A DNA stretch of 64,000 bases. Origin: an uncultured Haemophilus sp. (lineage in GTDB: Bacteria > Pseudomonadota > Gammaproteobacteria > Enterobacterales > Pasteurellaceae). Where the stretch lies: contig CAJLFU010000002.1 in assembly GCA_905205995.1 (NCBI GenBank), positions 13,872 through 77,871 of the forward strand. Reading direction: 5' to 3'. Below the pieces are notes generated by a model, which saw nothing but the letters and a program-made list of their open reading frames with translations, ran no database searches and was not told the origin of the DNA. The position numbers and the translations under genes are program-made. Below are positions 27,211 through 36,347 of this stretch, piece after piece. Position 1 is the first letter of the stretch. The number at the start of each line of letters is the position of its first letter.

Positions 27211-29199
27211 TTAGAATTTATATCGAATATTGCCGAAATAAATGCGTCCTTCTTCCGGGTAGCCTGCTTGATAGTAGTAGTTTTTATCAAAGAGATTTGA
27301 TACACCCGCTTCTAAACTTAATCCTGAAACAGGTTCATAGATTAATTTCGCATTGCTGTTTCCAAAACCAGACAGTTTCACGGTTTTACCACCATCTAAA
27401 TAATAACGCCCATGTTCCGCTTCTTGGCTCACATCAAGTGAAAGATTTGGCAGCATTTTCCAATCAACAAATGCAAAGAATTTATGTTTTGGCACATTCT
27501 TCACAATGAGATCTTGGGTTTTATTTTTTGCATGGGTATAGGTGTAATTTGCACCTAACGTTAAATTATCCGTTGCAAAAAGGTTCACGGCTACTTCAAC
27601 TCCTTTAAACGCTTCTTTACCTACGTTTTGATATTGGTTAAGTTTTTTGCTAATTGCTACTTCTTCAATCGCCTCTTTTACTTCAGAGTAGAAAAGCGCG
27701 CTATCCACTCTTAACCAATCGCCAAAGGTATGCATATAGCTGGCTTCGTAGTGATAGGCAGTTTCTGGGCTTAAAAACGGATTCGGCTCAGTTCGCCCAA
27801 ATCGGCGAGAATAACGTTCTTTCATTGTGGCAAAGCGTGTTTTCTTCGCAAAACTCAGCGCAAATTCATCATGTTCAGTGAAATGATGGGCAAGTTTGAT
27901 TTGGTAATTAAAGGCATGTTTATTACCGATATCAAACGGACAAATCGCATTTTTTTGGTGAGTTGATGCACATTGTTTTTCAAATTTCTCTGCACGGTTT
28001 GAATCTCGTTTGTCGTAACTGATTCCAGTAATCAGTGAAGTTTGCTCATTAAAACGATGAGTATTTTCTAAACCAAAGCTATAGGTACGATCTTTATCTA
28101 CTGCAGTAGGTTCATCATCATTATGTTCGCGATGCACGTCATATTTAATGAGGGTAGAGAATTTTAAGTGGTCTTTGGAGGTTAAATCGCCACCTAAATC
28201 AAAGCCCGCACCATAGGAATAATCACGGTAATAGCTATTAAAACTCGATTTTTTCTTTTGAGTACTAAATGTAGCGTCATCAAAAGCACGTAAGTCATTT
28301 TTAAAGGTGTCGTAAAATGCTTTCGTGTTCAACGTGAGATTATGGGCGCCAAATTCAGTATGTGAAAGGAAATAGATACTGTCTTTATCCCACATCGGCC
28401 AGCGCCAGTAGCGTTCAAAGCTATCAGCGCCAGAATAGAACGGCGATTCTTTGGTGCCTTTTTGTGTGGAGAACACAAGTGCGTATTCATCATGCTCATT
28501 TGGTGTATAAGCGACTTTCAAACTTAGTTTTTTATCACGTTGTTTAGAATTTTCTGCTCGGCCACCATCATCCCCTTTGGGATTGATTTGTTGATAATGA
28601 TGAGAAAGTTGTAAGCCTTGTTTTTCAACAAAAGAACCACTTATTTGCGCATAAAATAATTCTTGTTTAGTCCCTAAATTAAAATTAGTTTTATTGCTTG
28701 CTGTACCGCCACTTTTACCATGTGAAAAACCATAGCCAATAGAACCTTCGAAAGGTTTAGTTGGTTTTTGGGAAATTAAATTCACTGCACCACCCATGGT
28801 ATTTGAGCCATAAAGCACAGAGCTTGCGCCTTTAGAAATATCAATACGAGATAAATCAAAGGTAGTAAAACGCCCCAAATCCATTTCGCCATCATAAGGG
28901 ACATAAACAGGAATACCATCCATAAATACGGGTACGCGGCGAGCATTAAAACCACGTACTAATCAGTTGTATTCGTTGCGTGCGCCACCATGTTCGACAA
29001 ACACACCCGGTGTGCTTTTTGCTACATCAGACACACGATCTTGGTTGTTTTTTTGTAATTCAGCTTGATCAATACGCGCGGTGCTGAGATCACTCGCTTT
29101 TTCACCGATGACTTCAATTTGGCCAAGAGTAAATACATTCTCGGCATAAGCAGGCAAGCAAGCCAAACTAATGGCGATGCAAAGCAGTTTCTTTTCCAT
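27211..29199 (-). pseudogene. TonB-dependent outer-membrane receptor, interrupted by one in-frame TGA
   Basis: Two pieces in the same frame make one 662-codon receptor: 29199-28963 (signal peptide, TonB-box region and start of the plug) and 28962-27211 (rest of the plug and the beta-barrel, ending GNIRYKF with the usual terminal Phe). They are split by a single TGA codon at 28965-28963 within NEYN-stop-LVRGFNARRVP, the conserved LVRGF part of the plug. No frameshift is needed. The signal peptide is MEKKLLCIAISLACLPAYA. The neighbouring molybdate genes and candidate ModE boxes suggest it imports molybdate, tungstate or a chelate. It may be a true null, a read-through case or a sequence error. 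An internal ATG at 28923 would give a product with no signal peptide. Confidence 0.85.
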
Positions 29200-29683
29200 T
29201 GGAACATCCTTTTAGGTTAGGGTTGAAACGTAACTTCAATGCAATGGTGATAGCAGAAAAAATTTTCTCATCATTATGGGGGAAATTTTCTCGTAAAGTG
29301 CGGTTAGAATCGCTGAAGTTTATTTTTCCGTTAGCTAATTCTGTGAGTAAAATCGAAGGGTCAAGTTGAAGTTCCTCCGCAATTTGTAGAATTGAAAAGT
29401 GCTCAAACGTCATGATCAAACGGTCTAAATTGCAATAGGTGGGATACCGACTATGTGTCACCAAATCGTTAAATTGTTGAACAATTTTGACCGCTTTATT
29501 TTTACGATTGAAGAAGTGTAAAGCTACACCCAAAATAAACAGTAAAGCAGAACCTAAATGCAACTGAAAGATGCCTTGAATGGGCCACTGGAAGTAAATC
29601 CCTAAGCCGCTGAACAATATCCCAGCCAATCCTGCAATGAGCATACAAAGTAAGCAAAACTTATAAATTACATCCCATTTCAT
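29168..29683 (-). CDS. Uncharacterised membrane protein coupled to the TonB receptor gene
   Basis: I do not recognise the family. The 171-residue product has two membrane spans near residues 7-29 and 39-58 and a cytoplasmic-looking C-terminal part. That part contains ILQIAEELQLDPSILLTEL, which looks like a small helical, perhaps helix-turn-helix-like, segment. Its end overlaps the receptor start by 32 bases, so the two are translated together. The ATG at 29683 follows AGGTGAAAAA. A candidate ModE box lies 27 bases upstream. It may be an accessory or sensing factor for the receptor, but nothing in the sequence proves that. An uptake signal is internal near 29296. Confidence 0.7.
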   Translation of the reverse strand: MKWDVIYKFCLLCMLIAGLAGILFSGLGIYFQWPIQGIFQLHLGSALLFILGVALHFFNRKNKAVKIVQQFNDLVTHSRYPTYCNLDRLIMTFEHFSILQIAEELQLDPSILLTELANGKINFSDSNRTLRENFPHNDEKIFSAITIALKLRFNPNLKGCSNGKETALHRH

Positions 29684-29709
29684 TTTTTCACCTTTAGCTA
29701 CGAATAATA

Positions 29710-29737
29710 AATATTATATAATTAAAAATATAACGAT
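29710..29737. promoter_or_regulatory. Candidate ModE box 1 (divergent molybdate region)
   Basis: The right half AATATAACGAT differs from the ModE half-site TATATAACGAT at one position. The left half AATATTATATA keeps the TATATA core, and the spacer is 6 bp as in the consensus. It lies between the receptor unit and the substrate-binding protein gene. The site is read by eye against the E. coli consensus. Confidence 0.55.
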
Positions 29738-29756
29738 ATTATTCTAACAAAATTTA

Positions 29757-29784
29757 TTTGTTATGTTAAAAAATATATAGCGTT
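29757..29784. promoter_or_regulatory. Candidate ModE box 2 (weaker)
   Basis: TATATAGCGTT matches 9 of 11 positions of the right ModE half-site. The left half TTTGTTATGTT is a poorer match at the correct 6-bp spacing. It lies 44 bases before the substrate-binding protein start. Confidence 0.4.
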
Positions 29785-29828
29785 AAGATTGAGTTGTATC
29801 AGTTGAATGGCTAAAAGAGGGAGAAAAC

Positions 29829-30827
29829 ATGAAAAAATGGATAACCATTGTACTTTCAGTCTGTGTAGGAACCGCAGCATTAGCAACCGAGGAAGTGTCT
29901 TATTTGGCAGGGGAATTACCTCCGCCAACTAAAATTGAAAAAGTATTAAGTGCGGGCAATCCAGCTGATGTGTTGCTACTTTCAAGTGCACCGAATAAAT
30001 TGCTGGGATTAGCAGGGTTTAATATGGAAAAACGTGGAAAGCTTTTCTCAGCAGCACTGCAATCTTTACCAACCTTAGGGAAAATAGCTGGAAAAGGCAG
30101 CACGCTCTCGCCAGAGAAAATTGTGGCATTACAACCGAATTTAATTGTTGATGTGGGTAATGTTACGCCAAACTATATCGATCAAGCGAAACGTACTTTT
30201 GAACAAACGGGCGTGCCTTATTTGTTGCTAGATGGCAAACTTAGCGAAACACCGACCACTTTGCGTTACTTGGGGAAAATACTAGACGTAGAAAATCTTA
30301 CTGAACCTCAAGCGAAGTATGCAGAAGAAACCCTCAAACAAGCGGTCGAAAACGCCTCTAAATTTACCAAAACCTTCTATTTAGCTCGTAGTGCAGATGG
30401 CTTACAAACAGGACAAAAAGGCTCCATTCATACGGAAGCCATTGAAATAGTCGGTTTAAAAAACGTGGTAGAAGGCGATCATAAAGGGCTCACACAGGTT
30501 TCGATGGAGCAACTTTTATTATGGAATCCTGATGTGATTTTTAGCCAATATCCTGAGTTTTTGCAAACCTTAAAAGAGAATCCGCAATGGCAACAATTAA
30601 GTGCGGTCAAAAATGGACACGTTTTTTTAATTCCGAATAATCCATTTGGTTGGTTAGATTCGCCACCTAGTGTGAACCGTTTGCTTGGAGTACGTTGGGT
30701 CTCTCATTTAGTCAGCGGTAAATCTATTGCTGAATTTGCAAAAGAAGTAAAAACGTTTTATCACTTGTTCTATCAGATTGAATTAACCGCAGAACAAGCG
30801 GCTCAATTGCTACATGATGTGAAATAG
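29829..30827 (+). CDS. FecB/BtuF-type ABC transporter substrate-binding protein (molybdate locus)
   Basis: This is a periplasmic binding protein of 332 residues with a cleavable signal peptide (MKKWITIVLSVCVGTAALA) and no lipobox cysteine. It has the class III (BtuF/FecB) fold: an N-terminal lobe with PADVLLLSSAPNKLLGLAG, a long linking helix near residues 145-180, and a C-terminal lobe with WNPDVIFSQYPEFL. The Q-LSAVKNGHVFLIPNNPFGWL region is shared with MolA-like proteins. Permease, ATPase and modD genes follow at once. Molybdate or tungstate, free or chelated, is the likely ligand by context. The start has an AGAGGGAGAAAAC site. An uptake signal is internal near 30600. Confidence 0.82.
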   Translation: MKKWITIVLSVCVGTAALATEEVSYLAGELPPPTKIEKVLSAGNPADVLLLSSAPNKLLGLAGFNMEKRGKLFSAALQSLPTLGKIAGKGSTLSPEKIVALQPNLIVDVGNVTPNYIDQAKRTFEQTGVPYLLLDGKLSETPTTLRYLGKILDVENLTEPQAKYAEETLKQAVENASKFTKTFYLARSADGLQTGQKGSIHTEAIEIVGLKNVVEGDHKGLTQVSMEQLLLWNPDVIFSQYPEFLQTLKENPQWQQLSAVKNGHVFLIPNNPFGWLDSPPSVNRLLGVRWVSHLVSGKSIAEFAKEVKTFYHLFYQIELTAEQAAQLLHDVK

Positions 30828-30829
30828 CT

Positions 30830-31843
30830 ATGCCGTATTTTGTTCAGCGTAACCCGAAAGTATTTTTCACTTCGCTGGTGATTTTGTTAGTCGGCACCAT
30901 TTTGCTCTCGTTGAATGTGGGAAAATTTCCGATTTCGCCATTTCAACTTGGGCAGGCGATTCGTTGTGTCTTTGACACAGAATGTCAAACACCATCTTCC
31001 GTTGAAACGGTGCTTTGGCATATTCGCACACCACGTATTTTAGTGGCTTGTTTGGTGGGAGCAGCGCTTGCAGCAGTGGGGGCGACTTATCAGGGGATGT
31101 TTAAAAATCCGTTAGTTTCTCCTGATATCTTAGGTGTTTCAAGCGGTGCAGGACTAGGCGCATCACTGGCCATTTTCTACAATTTACCGATGTTTTACGT
31201 GCAGCTTTTTGCTTTTAGTGGCGGTATCTTGGCGGTGCTGTGTGTTTCTATGGTCGCATCACGAAGCCGTAATCAAGACCCAATTTTAGTTTTAGTGCTT
31301 TCAGGGATTGCTATCGGTTCATTACTCGGCGCGGGTATTTCACTGTTAAAAATTCTAGCCGATCCTTTCACCCAATTACCTTCGATTACCTTTTGGCTAT
31401 TAGGTAGTTTCACGGCTGTCGGCGTGAAAGAATTAAGTCAACTTGCCCCTATTTTAATACTTGGTATTCTGCCACTTTTCTTATTACGCTGGCGCTTAAA
31501 TCTACTTGCTTTAGAAGAAGATGAAGCCAAAAGCCTTGGTATTCCGATTCAGCGCACGCGTTATATTTTGATTATTTTCACTACGCTTTGCACTGCAAGT
31601 GCGGTCTCAATTACAGGCATTATTGGTTGGGTTGGATTGCTCGTACCTCATATTGCTCGATTATTAGTGGGGGCTAATTTCATTTTATTACTGCCAACAT
31701 CATTGTTGCTCGGCGCGAGCTTTTTACTTCTCACGGACACGCTCGCCCGCACGGTTGCGAGTATTGAATTGCCAATAGGGATTTTAACTTCTGCTTGTGG
31801 CGCACCGTTTTTCCTCTATTTATTATTGAGAGGGCGAAAATGA
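30830..31843 (+). CDS. FecCD-family ABC transporter permease (molybdate locus)
   Basis: This 337-residue inner-membrane permease belongs to the BtuC/FecCD family with about ten spans. Conserved pieces include RTPRILVACLVGAALAAVGA, the coupling-helix region LALEEDEAKSLGIPIQRTR and GWVGLLVPHIARLLVG. It starts 2 bases after the binding-protein stop, and its last four bases overlap the ATPase start (ATGA). It is the intact counterpart of the interrupted molB in the next operon and the same length, so the locus holds two parallel transporters. An uptake signal is internal near 31599. Confidence 0.88.
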   Translation: MPYFVQRNPKVFFTSLVILLVGTILLSLNVGKFPISPFQLGQAIRCVFDTECQTPSSVETVLWHIRTPRILVACLVGAALAAVGATYQGMFKNPLVSPDILGVSSGAGLGASLAIFYNLPMFYVQLFAFSGGILAVLCVSMVASRSRNQDPILVLVLSGIAIGSLLGAGISLLKILADPFTQLPSITFWLLGSFTAVGVKELSQLAPILILGILPLFLLRWRLNLLALEEDEAKSLGIPIQRTRYILIIFTTLCTASAVSITGIIGWVGLLVPHIARLLVGANFILLLPTSLLLGASFLLLTDTLARTVASIELPIGILTSACGAPFFLYLLLRGRK

Positions 31844-32589
31844 ATTTAATTGAAACCCAACAGCTCACCATTGGCTATGGCAATAAACCCCTGCTAGACA
31901 AGATCAATTTTGCTTTAAAACCTCAGCAAATTTGTTGTTTACTTGGCGCCAATGGGGCAGGGAAAAGTACTTTCTTAAAAACCTTGCTTGGTTTGCAACC
32001 TGCACTCAATGGGCAAATTTTCTTTCAAAATCGACCGCTTGCTACCTATTCTGCCTCTGAATTAGCACGTGAAATTGCCTATGTGCCGCAAGCACATGCT
32101 CAACTTTTTCCTTTTCTTGTTCAAGATATGGTATTAATGGGGCGTTCAGCATATCTAAAATGGTATCAAACCCCAAAAGCCGAAGATAAAGATCTTGCCC
32201 TTGCGGCTTTAGAGGAATTACAAATAACGCACCTTGCCAAACGCTATTATCACGAACTCAGCGGTGGTGAAAAACAACTTGTACTCATTGCACGAGCTAT
32301 TGCTCAACAGGCGAAATTGCTGATTATGGATGAGCCCACCGCCAGCCTTGATTTCGGTAATCAAATTCGAGTATTGGAAAAAATTAAGCAACTACAGCAT
32401 CAGAACATCGCCTTGCTGATTACGACTCACAACCCTCAACAAGCGGCCTATTTAGCCGAGAATATTGCGATGCTCGATCAAGAATTTGGTTTCCAACAAG
32501 GTGAGAAAAGTGAATTAATGACGCTTGAAAACCTTGCAAAAATTTACCGCATTTCAGTTCAGGAATTGCAAAAACATCTCAACATTTAA
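31840..32589 (+). CDS. ABC transporter ATP-binding protein (FecE/BtuD type, molybdate locus)
   Basis: The 249-residue ATPase has Walker A GANGAGKST, the Q-loop in YVPQAHAQ, the signature LSGGEKQLVLIARA, Walker B LLIMDEPTASLD and the switch His in TTHNP. The ATG at 31840 overlaps the permease stop. An in-frame extension of 15 codons lies inside the permease gene and lacks a ribosome site. It drives the permease encoded upstream. Confidence 0.92.
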   Translation: MNLIETQQLTIGYGNKPLLDKINFALKPQQICCLLGANGAGKSTFLKTLLGLQPALNGQIFFQNRPLATYSASELAREIAYVPQAHAQLFPFLVQDMVLMGRSAYLKWYQTPKAEDKDLALAALEELQITHLAKRYYHELSGGEKQLVLIARAIAQQAKLLIMDEPTASLDFGNQIRVLEKIKQLQHQNIALLITTHNPQQAAYLAENIAMLDQEFGFQQGEKSELMTLENLAKIYRISVQELQKHLNI

Positions 32590-32598
32590 GGATGAACT

Positions 32599-33444
32599 AT
32601 GATTTATTTCTCAGACAAAGAACTCGATGATCTTTTATTAGAAGATATTTATCGCGGAGACTTAACCACGCACGCATTAGGGGTGGAAAAAGTCCCAGCA
32701 AAAATTGAATTCAAACGTAAAAATACCGGAGTGGTGGCAGGGATTTCAGTGGCAGAACGGTTACTTAAAAAGTTAGACGTAACCCCACAGGTGTATGTAA
32801 ATGAAGGGGAATCCGTTGAAGCAGGTGCGGTGTTGTTAAGTGCGCTCGATTCTGCGGACAAATTACAGCAGGCATGGAAAGTAGTGCAGCTTGTATTGGA
32901 ATGGTCTTGTGGCGTGGCACAATACACAGTAGAGATGATTGCTAATGCCAGAGCCATTAACCCGAATGCGGTGGTGGCTTGTACCCGTAAAAGTATTCCG
33001 AATACCCGAAAACTAGCGACTAATGCAGTGCTGGCTGCCGGTGGACATATTCATCGTCAAGGTGTGAGCGAAACTGTATTGGTTTTCACTAACCACCGTA
33101 ATTTATTGGCTGAGCCGAATAACTGGGTGCATATCGTGGAAACCTTAAAGCGTGAAGCACCAGAAAATAAGATTACTCTCGAAGCAGACAATTTTGCTCA
33201 ATTCGAACAAATGATTACAGCCTCTCCCGATATTATTCAGCTAGATAAATGGTCGCTCGAGGATGTGCAGGCTGCATTAGATTTAATTCAATCACAAGGT
33301 AAAAATATTACGCTTTCTGTCGCGGGTGGTGTGAATAAAAACAATGTGGCGGATTATGCGAAACTCGGTATTCATTTGTTTATTACCTCTGCGCCTTATT
33401 ATGCTGCACCAGAGGATATTAAGGTGGTGATCAGTAAAGCATAA
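32599..33444 (+). CDS. modD: ModD, molybdenum utilisation protein (NadC/quinolinate phosphoribosyltransferase-like)
   Basis: The 281-residue cytoplasmic protein belongs to the quinolinate phosphoribosyltransferase family. Its short ModD-type form has the start [20 protein letters not shown], which differs from biosynthetic NadC. Phosphoribosyltransferase-type motifs remain: [34 protein letters not shown] and [11 protein letters not shown]. ModD is known from mod operons of Rhodobacter and others; its reaction is not established. Location after a metal-oxoanion transporter, 9 bases downstream of the ATPase, fits ModD rather than NAD synthesis. The start has an AAGGATGAACT site. Confidence 0.82.
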   Translation: MIYFSDKELDDLLLEDIYRGDLTTHALGVEKVPAKIEFKRKNTGVVAGISVAERLLKKLDVTPQVYVNEGESVEAGAVLLSALDSADKLQQAWKVVQLVLEWSCGVAQYTVEMIANARAINPNAVVACTRKSIPNTRKLATNAVLAAGGHIHRQGVSETVLVFTNHRNLLAEPNNWVHIVETLKREAPENKITLEADNFAQFEQMITASPDIIQLDKWSLEDVQAALDLIQSQGKNITLSVAGGVNKNNVADYAKLGIHLFITSAPYYAAPEDIKVVISKA

Positions 33445-33478
33445 TCGTTTTGCTTAGAACATCTATTGTTTTGTATAT

Positions 33479-33506
33479 ATCGCTATATATTTTATTGTAT
33501 AATAAA
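33479..33506. promoter_or_regulatory. Candidate ModE box 3 (upstream of molA)
   Basis: The left half ATCGCTATATA matches the ModE consensus ATCGNTATATA exactly. After 6 bp comes TGTATAATAAA, a 7-of-11 match to the right half. It lies 29 bases before the molA start. It is the best of the three half-sites seen in this locus. Confidence 0.6.
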
Positions 33507-33534
33507 AATCCGCTTTCATTTTTAAGGATGACTT

Positions 33535-34575
33535 ATGAAATTTAACCGCTTATTTGCTGCCGTATTGTTCGGTATTTTTTCCACATCGGCATTAGCTGAT
33601 CGTGTTGTAACTGATCAATTGGATCGTCAAGTGACGATTCCCGATCATATTCAGCGTGCCGTGGTATTACAGCATCAAACCCTCAATATTGCCGTGCAAT
33701 TAGATGCCACCAAACAAATTGTTGGGGTGTTATCAAATTGGAAAAAACAACTGGGGCAAAATTATGTACGTTTAGCGCCGGAATTAGAAAAAATGGCCAT
33801 GCCAGGCGATTTAAATTCGGTGAATATTGAAAGTTTGTTGGAATTAAAACCAGATGTGGTGTTTGTTACCAATTATGCACCACCAGAAATGATTAAGCAA
33901 ATTGCTGATACCGGTATTCCGGTAATTGCCATTTCTCTACGAACTGGCAGCGATAAAGATAAACTTAATCCAACCTTGGACGATGAAGATAACGCTTATA
34001 ACGAAGGTTTAACCCAAGGTATTGAGTTGATTGCTCAAGTGTTTGAAAAAGAAAAACAAGGCAAAGAATTAGTTAAGGCGGCTTTTGCTAACCGAAAAAT
34101 GTTGGCGGAGCGTTTAGGCAATATTCCAGCGGATAAACGCGTTCGTACTTACATGGCTAATCCAGATTTAAATACCTATGGTTCGGGTAAATATACCGGT
34201 TTAATGTTGGAACATGCAGGTGCTTACAACGTCGCGGCGGCGACAGTGAAAGGCTTTAAACAGGTATCTATGGAAAATGTGCTTGAGTGGAATCCGGCAG
34301 TGATTTTGGTACAAGATCGTTATCCTAAAGTGGTGGCACAAATTAAAGAAGATGCGGCTTGGGCTAATATTGATGCAGTGAAAAACAACCAAGTATTTTT
34401 AATGCCGGAATATGCGAAAGCTTGGGGTTATCCGATGCCAGAAGCCTTAGCATTAGGCGAAGTTTGGTTAGCAAAATCGCTATATCCGCAAAAATTTCAA
34501 GATATCGATTTAGATAAAATGGTGAATGACTACTATTTAAAATTTTATCGTCAACCGTATAACAATGGTAAATAA
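33535..34575 (+). CDS. molA: Molybdate/tungstate ABC transporter substrate-binding protein MolA
   Basis: MolA binds molybdate and tungstate in the periplasm. The 346-residue protein has a signal peptide (MKFNRLFAAVLFGIFSTSALA), the class III binding-protein fold with a linking helix, and motifs such as LLELKPDVVFVTNYAPPEM and LEWNPAVILVQDRYPKV. The order binding protein, permease, ATPase, ModA-like protein, rpsO is the same as HI1472-HI1468 in H. influenzae, where MolA was characterised structurally. Its last 11 bases overlap molB. The start has an AAGGATGACTT site. The ligand is established for the H. influenzae orthologue and inferred here. Confidence 0.88.
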   Translation: MKFNRLFAAVLFGIFSTSALADRVVTDQLDRQVTIPDHIQRAVVLQHQTLNIAVQLDATKQIVGVLSNWKKQLGQNYVRLAPELEKMAMPGDLNSVNIESLLELKPDVVFVTNYAPPEMIKQIADTGIPVIAISLRTGSDKDKLNPTLDDEDNAYNEGLTQGIELIAQVFEKEKQGKELVKAAFANRKMLAERLGNIPADKRVRTYMANPDLNTYGSGKYTGLMLEHAGAYNVAAATVKGFKQVSMENVLEWNPAVILVQDRYPKVVAQIKEDAAWANIDAVKNNQVFLMPEYAKAWGYPMPEALALGEVWLAKSLYPQKFQDIDLDKMVNDYYLKFYRQPYNNGK

Positions 34576-35578
34576 ACATTCTAAATTGATGGGCTTATTG
34601 CTCATAGTCTTGGTCGCTAGCGCCCTGATTTCGTTAGGAATCGGGCGTTATGCTTTATCCCTAGAGCAAATTTTGCAAATTTTAACGGCAAAATTGACCA
34701 CACTTCCTATTGATCCAATCCATCAGCAGGTTATTTTCCAAGTTCGTTTACCGCGTATTTTATCTGCCCTTTGCGTGGGGGCCGGATTAGCCTTAAGTGG
34801 CGCCGCATTACAGGGCATTTTTCGTAATCCGTTAGTGGATCCGCATATTATTGGCGTTACCTCAGGTTCAGCATTTGGTGGCACGTTGGCCATTTTTTTT
34901 AGTTTGAGTCTGTATGGCTTATTTGCCAGTACGATTTTTTTCGGTTTAAGTACATTAGTGCTCGTTTTTTTGTTTAGCTTAAAGTTTGGCCGAAGAAGTT
35001 TACTGATGTTGATTTTAATTGGGATGATTTTAAGTGGGCTGTTTTCTGCATTGGTGAGCTTATTGCAGTATGTTTCCGACACCGAAGAAAAATTACCGAG
35101 TATCGTATTTTGGTTGATGGGCAGTTTCGCCACGGCTAATACGGAAAAATGGCTATTTTTCTTAGTACCTTTTGTGTGTTGTTCTACCTTATTGCTGAAA
35201 CTGAGTTGGCGCTTGAATTTACTTTCTTTAGAGGATAAAGAGGCAAAAGCGTTAGGGGTGAAAGTCGGACGATTACGCTAGTTGGTTATTGCTCTTAGTG
35301 GAACGTTGGTCGCTTGCCAAGTGGCGATTAGCGGAAGTATCGGCTGGGTTGGCTTGATCATTCCCCATATTAGTCGCATGTTGGTTGGAGCAAGCCACCA
35401 ACGTTTACTACCTTGTACAATGTTAGTTGGTGCTATTTATATGCTGTGGGTGGACAATGCCGCCCGTGCCTTAACTGATAATGAAATTCCAATCAGTATT
35501 TTAACCGCACTTATTGGTGCACCTCTGTTTGGTATATTAGTTTATCGTTTAAAACGAAATGGAGCGATGCGTGACTGA
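34565..35578 (+). pseudogene. molB: Molybdate ABC transporter permease MolB, interrupted by one in-frame TAG
   Basis: A FecCD-family permease runs in one frame from 34565 to 35578, broken by a single amber codon at 35279-35281 (codon 239). The flanking residues VGRLR and LVIALSGTLVACQVAIS join naturally, and the total of 337 codons plus stop equals the H. influenzae MolB length as I recall it. The stop falls just after the coupling-helix region (LSLEDKEAKALG), so the truncated product would lack the last spans including GWVGLIIPHISRMLVG. Whether it is a true mutation, a suppressed codon or an error cannot be told. A single change from TGG, CAG or TTG would explain it. An uptake signal is internal near 35507. 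Confidence 0.88.
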
Positions 35579-36347
35579 TTTGATTAAAGTAAACGATCTT
35601 GCATTTGCCTATGAAAAAAACAATCGGCTTTTTCAACATCTCAATTTCAATTTACAAGCTGGCGAGATTCTTGCCATCTTAGGGCAAAATGGTTGTGGTA
35701 AAAGTACGTTGTTAGATTTACTGCTTGGTATTCATCCTCCTCTACAAGGTAATATTCAGCTGAATGACTCAATTGGTTTTGTCCCGCAATTTTTCAGTGC
35801 ACCTTTTGCCTATTCGGTATTGGATATTGTACTTATGGGGCATTCTAACCATATTGCGACCTTTAGCAAACCTAAGCCAAAAGATATTGAAGTTGCATTA
35901 CAGGCACTAACAGACTTGGGATTACAGCATTTAGCGGAACAAGATTTTGCTTCACTTTCAGGAGGGCAGCGCCAGTTGATCTTGATTGCTCGTGCCATTG
36001 CGTCCGAATGTCGTTTAATGCTGTTGGATGAACCAACTTCAGCACTTGATTTAGCCAATCAGGATGTGGTGTTATCACTTTTAAGACAATTAACGAAAAA
36101 GCACGGATTGGGAATTATTTTCACCACACATCAACCTAACCATGCACAAGCGATTACGGATAAAACACTTTTGATAAATCGAGATTTTATTCGCTTTGGA
36201 CAAACAGATGAGATATTAACTTCTGAAAATCTGACCGCACTTTTTCATTTACCCATGATTGTTGAACAATCGCAATATCAACAGCAACAGTTTAGCCATT
36301 TCGTGCCGGTTTATGAGGTGTTATTAGAAGGAAAGAGAGATGAATAA
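35571..36347 (+). CDS. molC: Molybdate ABC transporter ATP-binding protein MolC
   Basis: MolC powers MolB. Motifs seen: Walker A GQNGCGKST, Q-loop FVPQFFSAPFAYS, signature LSGGQRQLILIARA, Walker B LMLLDEPTSALD and switch TTHQP. The sequence closely resembles H. influenzae HI1470 from memory. I chose the GTG at 35571 because GGAG lies 6 bases before it and it gives a natural N-terminus (VTDLIKVNDLAF); an ATG four codons upstream is the alternative. It overlaps molB by 8 bases and the next gene by 8. An uptake signal is internal near 36233. With molB broken, MolC may have no partner unless it serves the other permease. Confidence 0.9.
   Translation: MTDLIKVNDLAFAYEKNNRLFQHLNFNLQAGEILAILGQNGCGKSTLLDLLLGIHPPLQGNIQLNDSIGFVPQFFSAPFAYSVLDIVLMGHSNHIATFSKPKPKDIEVALQALTDLGLQHLAEQDFASLSGGQRQLILIARAIASECRLMLLDEPTSALDLANQDVVLSLLRQLTKKHGLGIIFTTHQPNHAQAITDKTLLINRDFIRFGQTDEILTSENLTALFHLPMIVEQSQYQQQQFSHFVPVYEVLLEGKRDE

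Noticed and set aside
28963..28965. Selenocysteine reading of the TGA in the TonB receptor
   Set aside because: Outer-membrane receptors are not known selenoproteins, no matching hairpin was seen directly after the codon, and a conserved Cys is not expected there.
28963..29199. Stand-alone 78-residue secreted protein
   Set aside because: It is the signal peptide and plug start of the receptor, in frame with the rest after one stop codon.
35282..35578. Separate small permease gene starting TTG
   Set aside because: It begins at the codon directly after the amber stop in the same frame and continues the FecCD fold, so it is the 3' part of molB.
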